In this document: in pieces, positions 27,594 to 36,672 of the stretch | Position numbering within the stretch: position 1 is the stretch's first letter | How the letters are laid out: each line of letters begins with the position of its first letter | Source of the DNA: Castellaniella caeni NBRC 101664 | GTDB taxonomy: Bacteria; Pseudomonadota; Gammaproteobacteria; Burkholderiales; Burkholderiaceae_B | DNA length: 60,089 nucleotides | Direction of reading: 5' to 3' | Assembly: GCF_001592225.1 (NCBI RefSeq) | Contig: NZ_BCWN01000024.1 | Coordinates: 1-60,089, forward strand | Notes under the pieces: generated by a model | Databases searched by the model: none | Seen by the model: only the letters and a program-made list of their open reading frames with translations | What the model was told of the DNA's origin: nothing | Program-made: the position numbers and the translations under genes

Positions 27594-28655
27594 ATGAATA
27601 CCCACATCCGTCACGAGACGCTCGACCCCGCCTGGTCGGTCGCCGCGATTCTCGACCTTTTTGCCTTGCCCCTGAACGACCTGCTGCTCAAGGCGCAGAC
27701 CATCCACCGGCAGCACCACCCGGCCAACGCCGTGCAGCAGTCGCGGCTGCTGTCCATCAAGACGGGGGCCTGCCCGGAAGACTGCGCCTACTGTCCGCAG
27801 TCGTCCCGCTACCAGACCGCCGTCGAGGAGGCGCCGCTCATGCCCCTGCCCCAGGTGCTCGCGGCGGCCAAACGGGCCCAGGCGGCGGGCGCCCAGCGCT
27901 TCTGCATGGGCGCCGCCTGGCGCTCGCCCACCGAGCGCCAACTGGACGATGTGGTCGAGCACGTGAAAGCCGTCAAGGCCCTGGGGCTGGAGACCTGCGT
28001 CACCCTGGGCATGCTCAAGCCCGGCCAGGCCGAGCGCCTGAAGGCGGCGGGCCTGGACTACTACAACCACAATCTGGATACCTCGCGCGAATACTATGGC
28101 GAGATCATCCACAGCCGCACCTACGACGACCGGCTGCAGACCCTGCAGCGGGTACGCGACGCGGGCCTGAAAGTGTGCTGCGGCGGCATCGTGGGGCTGG
28201 GCGAGTCGCGCGAGATCCGCGCCGGCCTGATCGCCACCCTGGCCAGCCTCGCACCCTACCCCGAATCCGTGCCCATCAACCAGCTGGTGAAAGTGGCGGG
28301 CACGCCGCTGGCCGACGCGCCCGATCTCGATCCGATCGAATTCGTACGCACGATCGCCGTCACCCGCATCGTCATGCCGCGCACCGTCGTGCGCCTGTCC
28401 GCCGGACGCGAAACCATGCACGACAGCACCCAGGCGCTGTGCTTCATGGCGGGGGCAAACTCCATCTTCCAGGGCGAACAGCTGCTGACCACGCCCAATC
28501 CCCGGGTGGAGGCCGACGCCGCCCTCTTCGAACGCCTGGGCCTGGTGCCCATGCCGGATCAGCCACGGGCCGACGCGGCCACCGCCGCACCCGCGGCGAC
28601 CTCCGGGCCAACCACATTGAAGTCTTCCACCAACGAGGAGGCCCCGGCATGCTGA
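27594..28655 (+). CDS. bioB: biotin synthase BioB
   Basis: Radical SAM enzyme inserting sulfur into dethiobiotin. From [10 protein letters not shown] the product has 353 residues. The SAM cluster cysteines are C60, C64 and C67 (CPEDCAYC); the TIM barrel carries [14 protein letters not shown] and the conserved [10 protein letters not shown], whose Arg is an unusual ligand of the sacrificial 2Fe-2S cluster in the family. The C-terminal 30 residues are Ala/Thr-rich and variable. It overlaps the following EamA gene by 7 bases. Confidence 0.97.
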   Translation: MNTHIRHETLDPAWSVAAILDLFALPLNDLLLKAQTIHRQHHPANAVQQSRLLSIKTGACPEDCAYCPQSSRYQTAVEEAPLMPLPQVLAAAKRAQAAGAQRFCMGAAWRSPTERQLDDVVEHVKAVKALGLETCVTLGMLKPGQAERLKAAGLDYYNHNLDTSREYYGEIIHSRTYDDRLQTLQRVRDAGLKVCCGGIVGLGESREIRAGLIATLASLAPYPESVPINQLVKVAGTPLADAPDLDPIEFVRTIAVTRIVMPRTVVRLSAGRETMHDSTQALCFMAGANSIFQGEQLLTTPNPRVEADAALFERLGLVPMPDQPRADAATAAPAATSGPTTLKSSTNEEAPAC

Positions 28656-29593
28656 CCCTGATCCTGAGCGTTTCCTTCAGCGTGGCCGTCTCGGTCTTTC
28701 TCAAGCTGGCCCGGCGCTACGACATCCAGATCGCCCAGGCCATTGCCGTCAACTACCTGACCGCCTGCGGACTGTGCCTGTGGCTGCTGCGCCCGCCGCT
28801 GGCCACGCTGTTCGACCAGGCGCCAAACGCCTGGATCGTGCTGGGACTGCTGGGCGTGCTGCTACCCGCCGTGTTCCTGATCATGGCCAGCGCCGTGCGC
28901 CACGCCGGCATCGTGCGCAGCGACACCGCCCAGCGTCTTTCACTGGTGATCCCCATCCTGGCCGCTTTCCTGGTCTTTCGCGAGGCGATATCGGGCCCGA
29001 AGCTGCTGGGCATCGCCCTGGCGCTGGCAGCGCTGGTGTGCCTGCTGAAGCGCCAGACGGATGCGGCGGCCCCGACGGCTTCCGCCCCGCACGGGGCAAG
29101 CCCATCGACCTCGACCGCTTCCGCACGGCGCCAGGCAAGCGGATCGGCCGCAGGGCGGCAACCCCGCCACGCGCGCCTGGGCCTCTGGCTGCCGCTGCTG
29201 GGCGTCTGGCTGGGCTATGGGGCGATCGACATTCTCTTCAAGCAGATGGCGCGCATGGGCACCGGCTTTACCAGCGGACTGCTGCTGAGCTTCGCGCTGG
29301 CCGGCATCCTGATCACCCTCTGGCTGCTGGCACGGCGCACCGCCTGGCACGGGGTGAGCCTGGCCTCGGGCGTGCTGCTGGGGGCGCTGAACTTCAGCAA
29401 CATCTACTTTTACATCCGCGCGCACCAGCACTATCCCGACAACCCCACCCTGGTGTTCGCCGCCATGAACATCGGCGTGATCTCGATCGGTACGCTGGTG
29501 GGCGCGGGCTTATTTCGCGAGCGCCTGAGCCCCGTCAACCTGCTGGGCATCGCCCTGGCCATCGGCGCCGTCGTCCTGCTGTTTCCGCGTTGA
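28649..29593 (+). CDS. EamA/DMT-family transporter
   Basis: Inner-membrane drug/metabolite transporter of 314 residues with two EamA halves of about five helices each (residues 1-135 and 170-314), joined by an unusually long Ala/Ser/Arg-rich linker near 136-172. It starts inside the last codons of bioB and so is probably co-transcribed with the biotin genes; transport of biotin or a precursor is possible but not shown by sequence. The final 84 bases are antisense to the end of the convergent MFS gene. Confidence 0.85.
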   Translation: MLTLILSVSFSVAVSVFLKLARRYDIQIAQAIAVNYLTACGLCLWLLRPPLATLFDQAPNAWIVLGLLGVLLPAVFLIMASAVRHAGIVRSDTAQRLSLVIPILAAFLVFREAISGPKLLGIALALAALVCLLKRQTDAAAPTASAPHGASPSTSTASARRQASGSAAGRQPRHARLGLWLPLLGVWLGYGAIDILFKQMARMGTGFTSGLLLSFALAGILITLWLLARRTAWHGVSLASGVLLGALNFSNIYFYIRAHQHYPDNPTLVFAAMNIGVISIGTLVGAGLFRERLSPVNLLGIALAIGAVVLLFPR

Positions 29594-30904
29594 GGGGGAT
29601 TCGGCTTCGGGCGGCCCGCCGCCCTCAGCCGGGGGGTCGCCGATGACGGGGTCATGCGAGATATCCCGCTCGATATCGACCCGGGGATCGAGCACGGCCA
29701 TCACGTGGGCGTTTTGCAAGGTGTCGGCCATGGGCACGAACTGCGTGGGGGCGTCCGGGCTGAGGTGGGCCCCCGTGACCCGCTGCTCGCGTACGAAGAG
29801 AACCAGCACCGCCGCGCAGGCCGAGACAAAGACAAAATAAATGTCGCCCCCCCAGCCGCGCATGAGAAAGCCGGCCAGCAGCGGCCCGATACAGGCGCCC
29901 ACGCCGTACACCATATATAGCAGGGCGCTCAGGCCCACGCGCCGCTCGGGCTCGACGTTGTCGTTGGCAAACGAGGTTCCCATGGGGTAGAGGGTGAACT
30001 GGGTGATGCCCAGCAGTGCCGAAAAAGCCACCAGCGCCCAGTAGGGAAACCGATACCAGCCCCACAGCGGCACGCCCAGGCACAGCAGCAACAACGCGCC
30101 GATGCGGATCAAGCGCACCCGGCTGGAACGATCGGCCAGCCAGCCCAGCGGCCACTGCGACACCAGGCCAGCCGCCAGGGACACCGCCAGGAACACCCCG
30201 ACCTGGTGGGTGTCCATGCCATGCTGCAGGCCGTACACGGGCGCCAGGCCATAGAAAGCGCCGTTGAGCATGCCGGCGATGAACAGCACCATGAGCGACA
30301 TCGGCACGCGGCTGACGTAGTAGCGCCAGGCCAGCGGCGCGGGCACCTGCAGCGCCGGGTGGCTGCGCCGCGTGAGCGTGATGGGCATGAGGCTGAGCAC
30401 GCTGCAAATGGCCACGAACACCAGCGGCTGGTAATCCAGCTTGGGAAACTCGCCCAGCACCAGCTGCCCGAGCACCGTGCCCGAGCCCGTGGCAACCATA
30501 TAGAAGGCAAAGACCGTGCCGCGCGAGCCGTTTTCGGTTTGCTCGTTGAGCCAGCTTTCGATGGCGATGAACAGGCTGACCATGGCCACCCCCGCCACGA
30601 AGCGCACGGCCAGCCAGAACCAGAGGTTGTCGACGAGCACCATCACCAGCACCGTGACCGTGGTGAGTGCGGCACAGGCGGCGTACGTGCGGATGTGCCC
30701 CACCTGGATGATGAGCCGGTGGCCAAAGCGCGCGCCCAGCACCAGGCCGAAGTAATAGGCGGCGATCATTGCCCCCACCCAGATTTCGGAGACCGACTGC
30801 GCCGTGAGCCGCAAGCTGAGATAGGTGTTGAACAAACCCGAGCTGAGCAGCAGAATCAGGGTTGCCAGGTACAGGGAAAAAAAGGCACCAAGGGTCTTGG
30901 CCAT
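29510..30904 (-). CDS. MFS transporter (YcaD-like)
   Basis: A 464-residue major facilitator with about 12 helices over residues 5-385; RFGHRLIIQVGHIRTYA corresponds to the loop 2-3 region and GWLADRSSRVRLIRIG to its repeat in the second half. The sequence style resembles the YcaD subgroup; the substrate is unknown. It carries a long hydrophilic tail (about residues 395-464) rich in Asp, Pro and Gly, whose last 28 residues are encoded antisense to the EamA gene. The tail may be genuine or may result from loss of an earlier stop. It is divergent from moaC. Confidence 0.85.
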   Translation of the reverse strand: MAKTLGAFFSLYLATLILLLSSGLFNTYLSLRLTAQSVSEIWVGAMIAAYYFGLVLGARFGHRLIIQVGHIRTYAACAALTTVTVLVMVLVDNLWFWLAVRFVAGVAMVSLFIAIESWLNEQTENGSRGTVFAFYMVATGSGTVLGQLVLGEFPKLDYQPLVFVAICSVLSLMPITLTRRSHPALQVPAPLAWRYYVSRVPMSLMVLFIAGMLNGAFYGLAPVYGLQHGMDTHQVGVFLAVSLAAGLVSQWPLGWLADRSSRVRLIRIGALLLLCLGVPLWGWYRFPYWALVAFSALLGITQFTLYPMGTSFANDNVEPERRVGLSALLYMVYGVGACIGPLLAGFLMRGWGGDIYFVFVSACAAVLVLFVREQRVTGAHLSPDAPTQFVPMADTLQNAHVMAVLDPRVDIERDISHDPVIGDPPAEGGGPPEAESPSTRKQQDDGADGQGDAQQVDGAQALAK

Positions 30905-30975
30905 GGAAACGTCCGGTCAGGGCGGCACCCTTGTGGCGGCAGCAGCCCGAATCAAATATTCGATATGATAGAACG

Positions 30976-31470
30976 ATGAACGACACCACGGTTTCCGCCA
31001 CACTCACGCACGTCGATGAACACGGCCAGGTTCGCATGGTCGATGTCGGCGCCAAGGCCGCCACGGCGCGCAGCGCCATCGCCCAGGGGCGCGTGCGCCT
31101 GAGCCCGCACGCCTGGCGCCTGCTCTCGGCGCAAGAAAACGCCAAGGGCGAAGTGCTCAACACGGCTCGCATCGCCGGCATCCTGGCCGCCAAGCGCTGC
31201 GCCGAACTCATCCCCCTGTGCCACAGCCTGCCGCTCAGCTTTGTGGGGGTCGATTTCAGCGCCGACGACGCCAGCCACACGCTCACGATCCGCAGCACCT
31301 GCCGCACCAGCCACCAGACCGGCGTCGAAATGGAAGCCATGACCGCCTGCACGGTGGCCGCGCTTACGGTCTACGATATGTGCAAGGCCGCCGACAAGGG
31401 CATCGTCCTCGAAGAGGTGCGGCTCATCTACAAATCCGGAGGCAAAAGTGGCGAATGGCGCAACGATTGA
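30976..31470 (+). CDS. moaC: cyclic pyranopterin monophosphate synthase MoaC
   Basis: Second step of molybdopterin synthesis, acting on the MoaA product. From MNDTTVSATLTHVDEHG the protein has 164 residues, the usual size. Motifs: MVDVGAKAATARSAIA, the active-site LIPLCHSLPL, and VEMEAMTACTVAALTVYDMCKA. An upstream in-frame ATG at 30862 lies across the divergent MFS start and is rejected. First gene of the moaC-D-E-B-moeA operon; no molybdenum-cofactor riboswitch is evident in the 71-base leader. Confidence 0.96.
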   Translation: MNDTTVSATLTHVDEHGQVRMVDVGAKAATARSAIAQGRVRLSPHAWRLLSAQENAKGEVLNTARIAGILAAKRCAELIPLCHSLPLSFVGVDFSADDASHTLTIRSTCRTSHQTGVEMEAMTACTVAALTVYDMCKAADKGIVLEEVRLIYKSGGKSGEWRND

Positions 31471-31702
31471 CGTCTTGTACTTCGCCCAGGTGGCCGAACA
31501 CCTGGGCGTGCGGCAAGAAACCCAGCCCCTGGCCGAACCCGTCGCGGCCAGCGCCTGGCTCGACGCACTGGTGCGCCGCTGCCCGGCCCTGGGCCCGGCC
31601 AGTCGGCTGAAGCTGGCGATCAACCAGGAACACGCCAGCCACCACGACACGATCCGCCCGGGCGACGAGGTCGCGGTATTCGAGCCGGTCACCGGAGGCT
31701 GA
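31448..31702 (+). CDS. moaD: molybdopterin synthase small subunit MoaD
   Basis: Ubiquitin-like sulfur carrier of 84 residues ending in the functional Gly-Gly (EPVTGG), which becomes a thiocarboxylate and inserts sulfur into precursor Z. RPGDEVAVFEPVTGG is the typical C-terminus. The start lies 23 bases inside moaC, indicating coupled translation. Confidence 0.93.
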   Translation: MANGATIDVLYFAQVAEHLGVRQETQPLAEPVAASAWLDALVRRCPALGPASRLKLAINQEHASHHDTIRPGDEVAVFEPVTGG

Positions 31703-31708
31703 ACCACC

Positions 31709-32176
31709 ATGGTACGCATCCAGACCGAACCCTTCGACACGGCGGCCCTCATCGCCCAGCTGCAGGCGCGCAGCGCCGGGCGGGCCGGGGCCTACGTGCA
31801 TTTCCTGGGCATGGTGCGCGACTACAGCCCGCAAAGCAGCTCGCACAGCCTGTTTCTCGAACACTACCCCGGCATGTGCGAGCGCGAAATCGAAGCCCTG
31901 TGCGCGCGGGCGCGCGAACGCTTCGGCGTGCTCGACACCCTGGTGGTGCACCGTGTGGGCGAGCTGCCCCTGGGCGACCCCATCGTCTTCGTGGGGGTGG
32001 CCAGCGCCCACCGGGGCGATGCCTTTCGCGCCTGCGAATACATCATCGACACCTTGAAAACCACGGCCCCCTTCTGGAAGCGCGAGACGCTGGCCAGCGG
32101 GCAGGCCTTCTGGGTGCAGCAGCACGCATCCGACGCCGACAAAACCGCTCAATGGGACACCCGCCATGAAAGCTGA
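31709..32176 (+). CDS. moaE: molybdopterin synthase large subunit MoaE
   Basis: Catalytic subunit that pairs with MoaD. The 155-residue protein has GAYVHFLGMVRDYSP near residue 30, LEHYPGMCEREIE, VVHRVGELPLGDPIVFVGV, and the conserved lysine region APFWKRE near residue 122. It begins 6 bases after moaD and overlaps the next gene by 11 bases. Confidence 0.95.
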   Translation: MVRIQTEPFDTAALIAQLQARSAGRAGAYVHFLGMVRDYSPQSSSHSLFLEHYPGMCEREIEALCARARERFGVLDTLVVHRVGELPLGDPIVFVGVASAHRGDAFRACEYIIDTLKTTAPFWKRETLASGQAFWVQQHASDADKTAQWDTRHES

Positions 32177-32699
32177 TCCAAACCAGCCGCCCGTCAGCCT
32201 GCGCTGCGCCATTCTCACCATCGCCAACCGCCCGCGCGAAGACACCAGCGGCAACTACCTCAGCCAGGCCGTGCAGGCGGCGGGGCACCAGCTGCACGCG
32301 CGCGAGCGCTGCGCGGGCGACCGCTACCAGATTCGCAAGACACTCAGCGACTGGATCGCCGACCCCGCCGTGCAGGTCGTCCTGTGCGCCGGCGGCACGG
32401 GCTTCTCGCACGACAAGGCCACCATTCCGGCCATCACGCCGCTGCTGGATCAGACCATCCCGGGCTTTGGCGAACTCTTTCGCCACCTGTCCTGGCTGGA
32501 CATCGGCGCCTCGTCGCTGCAATCCGACGCCCTGTGCGGCACGGCCAACGGCACGCTGATCTTCTGCCTGCCGGGCTCCACCGGGGCCTGCCAGCTGGCC
32601 TGGGAGAAAATCCTGTTGCCCCAGCTCGACAGCCGCCAGCAGCCCTGCAACTTCGCCAGCGCCTACCGCACCCACCCGGAACCCGCCACCCATGCTTGA
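32166..32699 (+). CDS. moaB: molybdopterin adenylyltransferase-type protein MoaB
   Basis: MoaB/MogA fold protein that adenylates molybdopterin before metal insertion. The 177-residue product carries CAGGTGFSHDKATIPAI, the nucleotide-binding GGTG motif, and the FRHLSWLDIGASSLQSDA and FCLPGSTGACQLAW blocks typical of the MoaB clade. It overlaps both moaE and moeA, placing it within the operon. Confidence 0.92.
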   Translation: MKADPNQPPVSLRCAILTIANRPREDTSGNYLSQAVQAAGHQLHARERCAGDRYQIRKTLSDWIADPAVQVVLCAGGTGFSHDKATIPAITPLLDQTIPGFGELFRHLSWLDIGASSLQSDALCGTANGTLIFCLPGSTGACQLAWEKILLPQLDSRQQPCNFASAYRTHPEPATHA

Positions 32700-33900
32700 T
32701 TTCGATGTTGCCCAGGCCCGGCTGGCCGCGCGGGCGCGCATGCCCGCCAGCCAGTCGGACGTCTCCCTGCACGAACTGCCAGGGCGCGTCCTGGCCCAAG
32801 ACTTGGTCGCCCAGCTCGACCTGCCCCCCGCCGACAACAGCGCCATGGACGGCTACGCCCTGCGCGCAGCCGATGCCGCCACAGCCCACGGCACCCTGCC
32901 CATCCAGCAACGCTGCTTTGCCGGGCAGGCGCCCGACCCCCTGCAGGCCGGACACGCCACTCGCCTGTTCACGGGCAGCCTCATCCCCGCCGGGGCGGAC
33001 ACCGTCGTCATGCAGGAAGACTGCCACGAGACCGACGACCACGTGACGTTCGAGCAGGTCGTCCAGGCGGGCCGCCACATCCGCCGCCGCGGCGAAGACA
33101 TGCGGCGCGGCCACGTCATCCTGCGACGCGGCACCCGCCTGCGGGCTGGCCACATCGCCGTGCTGGCGGCGCAGGGCTACGCCCAGGCGCCGGTCTTCAC
33201 GCCCCTCAAGATCGGCATCCTCACCACCGGCGACGAACTCATCACGCCCGGCCAGCCCCTGCCCCCAGCGGCCATCTACAACTCCAACGGCCCCATGCTG
33301 GCCAGCCTGTGTCGCGAACTCGGGGTGGCCGACACCCTGTTGCGCCACGCCCGGGACACTCCCCAGGAAACCGAGACCGCGCTGGCGGAACTCGTCGAAC
33401 GCTGCGACCTGGTGCTCAGCGTCGGGGGCGCCTCGGTGGGCGAGAAAGACCTGGTCAAGCCCGCCATCGAGGCGCTAGGCGGTACGCTCGACCTCTGGCG
33501 CGTGCGCATGAAACCCGGCAAGCCGGTGGCGCTGGCCGAACTCAAGGGCCGCCCGGTCGTCTGCCTGCCTGGCAACCCGGTCTCGGCATTCGTGGTCTTC
33601 AGCCTGCTGGTCAGCCCGCTGATCCGCGGCCTGCAAGGCTGCCGCCAGGTGCTGCCGCCCACCCGCCGGGGCATCCTGCAGACCGAACACCCGCTGGGCA
33701 GCGAGCGAGAAGAATTCATCCGCATTCAGGCCCAGACGGCGGGCAGCGGCCTGCCTGCGCTCGTCCCGCACCAGCAGCAAAGCTCGGGGGCGCTCAGCAG
33801 CCTGAGCTGGTCGCACGGCCTGGCGCGCATCCCGGCAGGCAGCCGGGTCGAGGCGGGCGCGGAGGTCACCTGGTACGCCTTCGCCGACTGGCTGCAATGA
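32692..33900 (+). CDS. moeA: molybdopterin molybdenumtransferase MoeA
   Basis: Inserts molybdate into adenylated molybdopterin. The 402-residue protein has the four-domain MoeA layout: PPADNSAMDGYAL near 42-54, GEDMRRGHVILRRG, ILTTGDELITPG, YNSNGPMLASLC, LSVGGASVGEKD, and GKPVALAELKGRPVVCLPGN with the active-site region. It overlaps moaB by 8 bases and is the last gene of the forward cofactor operon. The following 143 bases (33901-34043) to mobA show no gene or clear signal. Confidence 0.95.
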   Translation: MLDFDVAQARLAARARMPASQSDVSLHELPGRVLAQDLVAQLDLPPADNSAMDGYALRAADAATAHGTLPIQQRCFAGQAPDPLQAGHATRLFTGSLIPAGADTVVMQEDCHETDDHVTFEQVVQAGRHIRRRGEDMRRGHVILRRGTRLRAGHIAVLAAQGYAQAPVFTPLKIGILTTGDELITPGQPLPPAAIYNSNGPMLASLCRELGVADTLLRHARDTPQETETALAELVERCDLVLSVGGASVGEKDLVKPAIEALGGTLDLWRVRMKPGKPVALAELKGRPVVCLPGNPVSAFVVFSLLVSPLIRGLQGCRQVLPPTRRGILQTEHPLGSEREEFIRIQAQTAGSGLPALVPHQQQSSGALSSLSWSHGLARIPAGSRVEAGAEVTWYAFADWLQ

Positions 33901-34043
33901 ACCCGCACAGGCCAAACCACACCCCACGATAGAAAATCAAGAAGCTCGAGCGCGATTCGCCGAGGTAGCGACGGCATCAGTGGCAGAAACCAGATGCTGA
34001 AGCTTGCCTTGAACAAGCTGCCATGCCGCCGACATCCGTGGTT

Positions 34044-34640
34044 TCAGCCTGGCTGCCAGCGCTGCCAGTCTTCGGGTGTGTTCAGGTTGACCAGGCAGTC
34101 GGCTTCGTCGAAATACACCGCCTGGGCCTCGCAGGATCGCAGCCACCCCTGCACGCGGCGTTCACCTGCCCGCACCCAGGCCTGCAGGCCCGCCGCGCAG
34201 TCGCGGTGCACCAGCAGGCACAAGGGATGCGGCCCGTCGGGCGTGCGCGCGTACGCCGGCTGCCGGGCCGTGGCCTGGGCCGCCAGGCGAGCCAGCAGGT
34301 TGGCAGGCCAGCGCACGACATCCACCGGCAGCACGAACAACCAGGGCGCGCGGGCCTGCTGCAAGCCCGCCAGCAGGCCCGCCAGCGGGCCGCTGCCCTG
34401 CAGTTCGGCAGCATCGGGCACCACCTGACCATACTGGGCGTACAGGTCGACGTGCCGGTTGGCGCTGATGAGAAAGCGGGCAACCCCCTGGGCGCGCATG
34501 TACTGCTGCACCTGGGCCACCAGCGGCTGCCCCTGCCAGACCCGCAGGCCCTTGTCGGCCTGGGGCGACTGCGGCGTGCGCATGCGCTGCGACTGCCCCC
34601 CCGCGAGGATGAGGCCATCGAGATCCGCAGGGATGACCAA
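34044..34640 (-). CDS. mobA: molybdenum cofactor guanylyltransferase MobA
   Basis: Attaches GMP to Mo-molybdopterin to make the bis-MGD cofactor of DMSO-reductase-family enzymes. The 198-residue product starts DGLILAGGQSQRM, the nucleotide-binding motif, with the conserved DKGL Lys after a short insertion; GPLAGLLAGL and the metal-binding PVD follow; NLNTPED is the usual C-terminal block. The gene begins 3 bases after moaA on the same strand. Confidence 0.93.
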   Translation of the reverse strand: MVIPADLDGLILAGGQSQRMRTPQSPQADKGLRVWQGQPLVAQVQQYMRAQGVARFLISANRHVDLYAQYGQVVPDAAELQGSGPLAGLLAGLQQARAPWLFVLPVDVVRWPANLLARLAAQATARQPAYARTPDGPHPLCLLVHRDCAAGLQAWVRAGERRVQGWLRSCEAQAVYFDEADCLVNLNTPEDWQRWQPG

Positions 34641-34643
34641 GAC

Positions 34644-35726
34644 CTAGCCGCCGATGTAGCTCATCTCGATCTTGTGATCGCGATGCGCCTGGCCGCGGAG
34701 TTCGGAGTAGCGGTCGCCGCGCGCCAGCCAGACACCGGCCAGGCGGTCTTTGAGCGCCTGGGCGCCGACGCCCGAGCGCAACAGCGCCCGCAGGTCGTAG
34801 CCCTGCTCGGCAAACAGACAGGTGAACAGCCGCCCTTCGGGCGACAGGCGCAGCCGCGTACAGGAGCCGCAGAAGGGTTGCGACACGCTGGTGATGAGGC
34901 CGATCTCGCCGCCGCCATCGGCATAGGCCCAGCGGCGTGCGACCTCGCCGTGGTAGTGGGCCTGAATCGGCTGCAGGGGAAATTCAGCCCCGATGAGGCG
35001 CACGATCTCGGCGCCGGTGACGACTTCGTCCATGCGCCAGCCGTTGGAATTGCCGACGTCCATGTATTCGATGAAGCGCAGCACGTGCCCCGTGCCGCGG
35101 AAGTGGCGCGCCATGGGCAGAATTTGCGCGTCGTTCATGCCGCGGCGCACCACCATGTTGACCTTGACCGGCGCCAGGCCTGCCCGCGCCGCCGCTTCGA
35201 TGCCGGCCAGGATGGTGGCCACCGGCACCCCGCTGTCGCTCATGCGCTCGAACAGGGTATCGTCGAGCGCATCGAGGCTGACGGTGACCCGCGACAAGCC
35301 CGCGTCGGCCAACGCCTGCGCCTTGCGCGCCAGCAAGGTGCCGTTGGTGGTGAGGGTGAGTTCGGGTGCCTGGCCGTCGGGCGTGCGCAGCTGGGCCAGC
35401 ATGGCCACCAGCGTCTCGATCTGCTTGCGCAGCAGGGGCTCGCCCCCGGTGAGGCGGATTTTGCGCACCCCTTGCGACAGGGCGGCTTCGGCCACCCGCG
35501 TGATTTCCTCGAAGGAAAGGAGAGCACTGTGCGGCAAGAAGGCGTGATCGGCCCCAAAGACCTCGCGCGGCATGCAATAGGTACAGCGGAAATTGCAGCG
35601 GTCAGTGACGGAGATGCGCAGGTCGCGCAAGGGGCGCCCCCGCGTGTCGTGCACCGCCTGCCCCGGCGCCAGGACAGGCGCGGCGACAGGCTGGTCTTCG
35701 GGATGGAGATAGATGACGCGGCTCAT
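34644..35726 (-). CDS. moaA: GTP 3',8-cyclase MoaA
   Basis: Radical SAM enzyme for the first committed step of molybdopterin synthesis. C44, C48 and C51 form the SAM cluster motif (CNFRCTYC); the second cluster is in FCGSCTRLR plus a Cys 14 residues later (LFTCLF); the C-terminal Gly-Gly needed for activity is present (SYIGG). The 360-residue length is typical. It is transcribed with mobA and converges on the forward moaC-moeA operon. Confidence 0.96.
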   Translation of the reverse strand: MSRVIYLHPEDQPVAAPVLAPGQAVHDTRGRPLRDLRISVTDRCNFRCTYCMPREVFGADHAFLPHSALLSFEEITRVAEAALSQGVRKIRLTGGEPLLRKQIETLVAMLAQLRTPDGQAPELTLTTNGTLLARKAQALADAGLSRVTVSLDALDDTLFERMSDSGVPVATILAGIEAAARAGLAPVKVNMVVRRGMNDAQILPMARHFRGTGHVLRFIEYMDVGNSNGWRMDEVVTGAEIVRLIGAEFPLQPIQAHYHGEVARRWAYADGGGEIGLITSVSQPFCGSCTRLRLSPEGRLFTCLFAEQGYDLRALLRSGVGAQALKDRLAGVWLARGDRYSELRGQAHRDHKIEMSYIGG

Positions 35727-35776
35727 ACACTACCGTGAGGAGATTGATCGCCTCGTCCAGCGGCGACGGGAGGGTG

Positions 35777-36238
35777 CTAGTCGTTTTCCTTGACACGATA
35801 TACCAGGGTGGCCACCTTTGCCAGCCCGAGTACCTTGACCGTGACGCTGCCCAGCAGCAGGCGCGACAAGCCGCTGCGCCCGTGGCTGCCGATGAAGATG
35901 AGGTCGCAGTTTTCTTCTTTGGCGGCATGCACGATGCCATCGGCAACATTGAAGTTGGACACGGCCTTGGCGGTGGCCTTGACCCCCGCCGTGGCAGCGC
36001 GGTCGAGCACGGCCTGGAGATATTTCTGGGCCTGTTCGGCAGCCGTGCGGTCGTAGTCTTCGTCGGTGATGGCATAGGCGGCCGCCATGCCGTCGAAGCC
36101 GACCGTGGCGGCAAACGGCTGGGTGACGTGCAGCGCGACGATTTCGGCGCCGATGGAGCGGGCAAACGTGACCCCCTTGTTGGCGGCCTGGGCCGAGAGC
36201 TTGGAACCGTCGGTGGGAATGAGGATTTTCTTGAACAT
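35777..36238 (-). CDS. universal stress protein, UspA family
   Basis: A 153-residue single Usp domain starting MFKKILIPTDGSKLS; an in-frame ATG at 36253 would add 5 residues. The ATP-binding pattern G-2x-G-9x-G(S/T) appears as GSHGRSGLSRLLLGSVT, so this is the nucleotide-binding type. The exact role is unknown; Usp proteins act under stress or growth arrest. It stands between moaA and the lipid-modification genes with short gaps and no evident partner. Confidence 0.92.
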   Translation of the reverse strand: MFKKILIPTDGSKLSAQAANKGVTFARSIGAEIVALHVTQPFAATVGFDGMAAAYAITDEDYDRTAAEQAQKYLQAVLDRAATAGVKATAKAVSNFNVADGIVHAAKEENCDLIFIGSHGRSGLSRLLLGSVTVKVLGLAKVATLVYRVKEND

Positions 36239-36309
36239 GCTGAGATCATCCAAAAGGCTGAACAGGAGACTTCAGCATACCTGCTGAAGGGCCGGAATGA
36301 CAGTCGGGA

Positions 36310-36672
36310 TCAGCCCTGAGCTTGATTTCGCTCAGCTTCTTGTGCCAGCTGGAAGAGCTGCGTGCAGCGCCCGCCCGAGCGGCAAAACGCCAGCACCGGC
36401 CCAGGCAGTTCGTGCAGCAGGCGGCCAAATTCGGCCACGTCGGCAGCCGTGATGGCGCCGCTGACCACGGGCTGGTAGCGCGCCTGCAGCCCCGCGGCCC
36501 GGGCGGCCTCGAGCACGTCGGCGGACAGCGGCTGCTCGGCCCCGCCCTCGCCATCGGGGCGGTTGATGATGAGCGATTTGAATCCGGCATCCGCCACGGC
36601 CCGCATGTCGGCGGGCTGCAACTGGGGCGATACCGACAGGTCGGCGGTGAGAGCACGGTAGGGCGAGTTCAT
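36310..36672 (-). other. possible internal start for the stand-alone DUF442 domain
   Basis: On the minus strand AAGGA lies 6 bases before the ATG at 36672, which begins MNSPYRALTADLSVSPQL, the exact N-terminus expected for a stand-alone TIGR01244 protein of 120 residues. No stop codon separates it from the deacetylase, so both a fusion and a free domain could be translated. Confidence 0.5.

Noticed and set aside
30905-30975. Molybdenum-cofactor riboswitch upstream of moaC
   Set aside because: The leader is only 71 bases and lacks the multi-stem structure such an RNA needs.
33901-34043. A small gene between moeA and mobA
   Set aside because: Short frames here lack a start with a ribosome site and show no family features.
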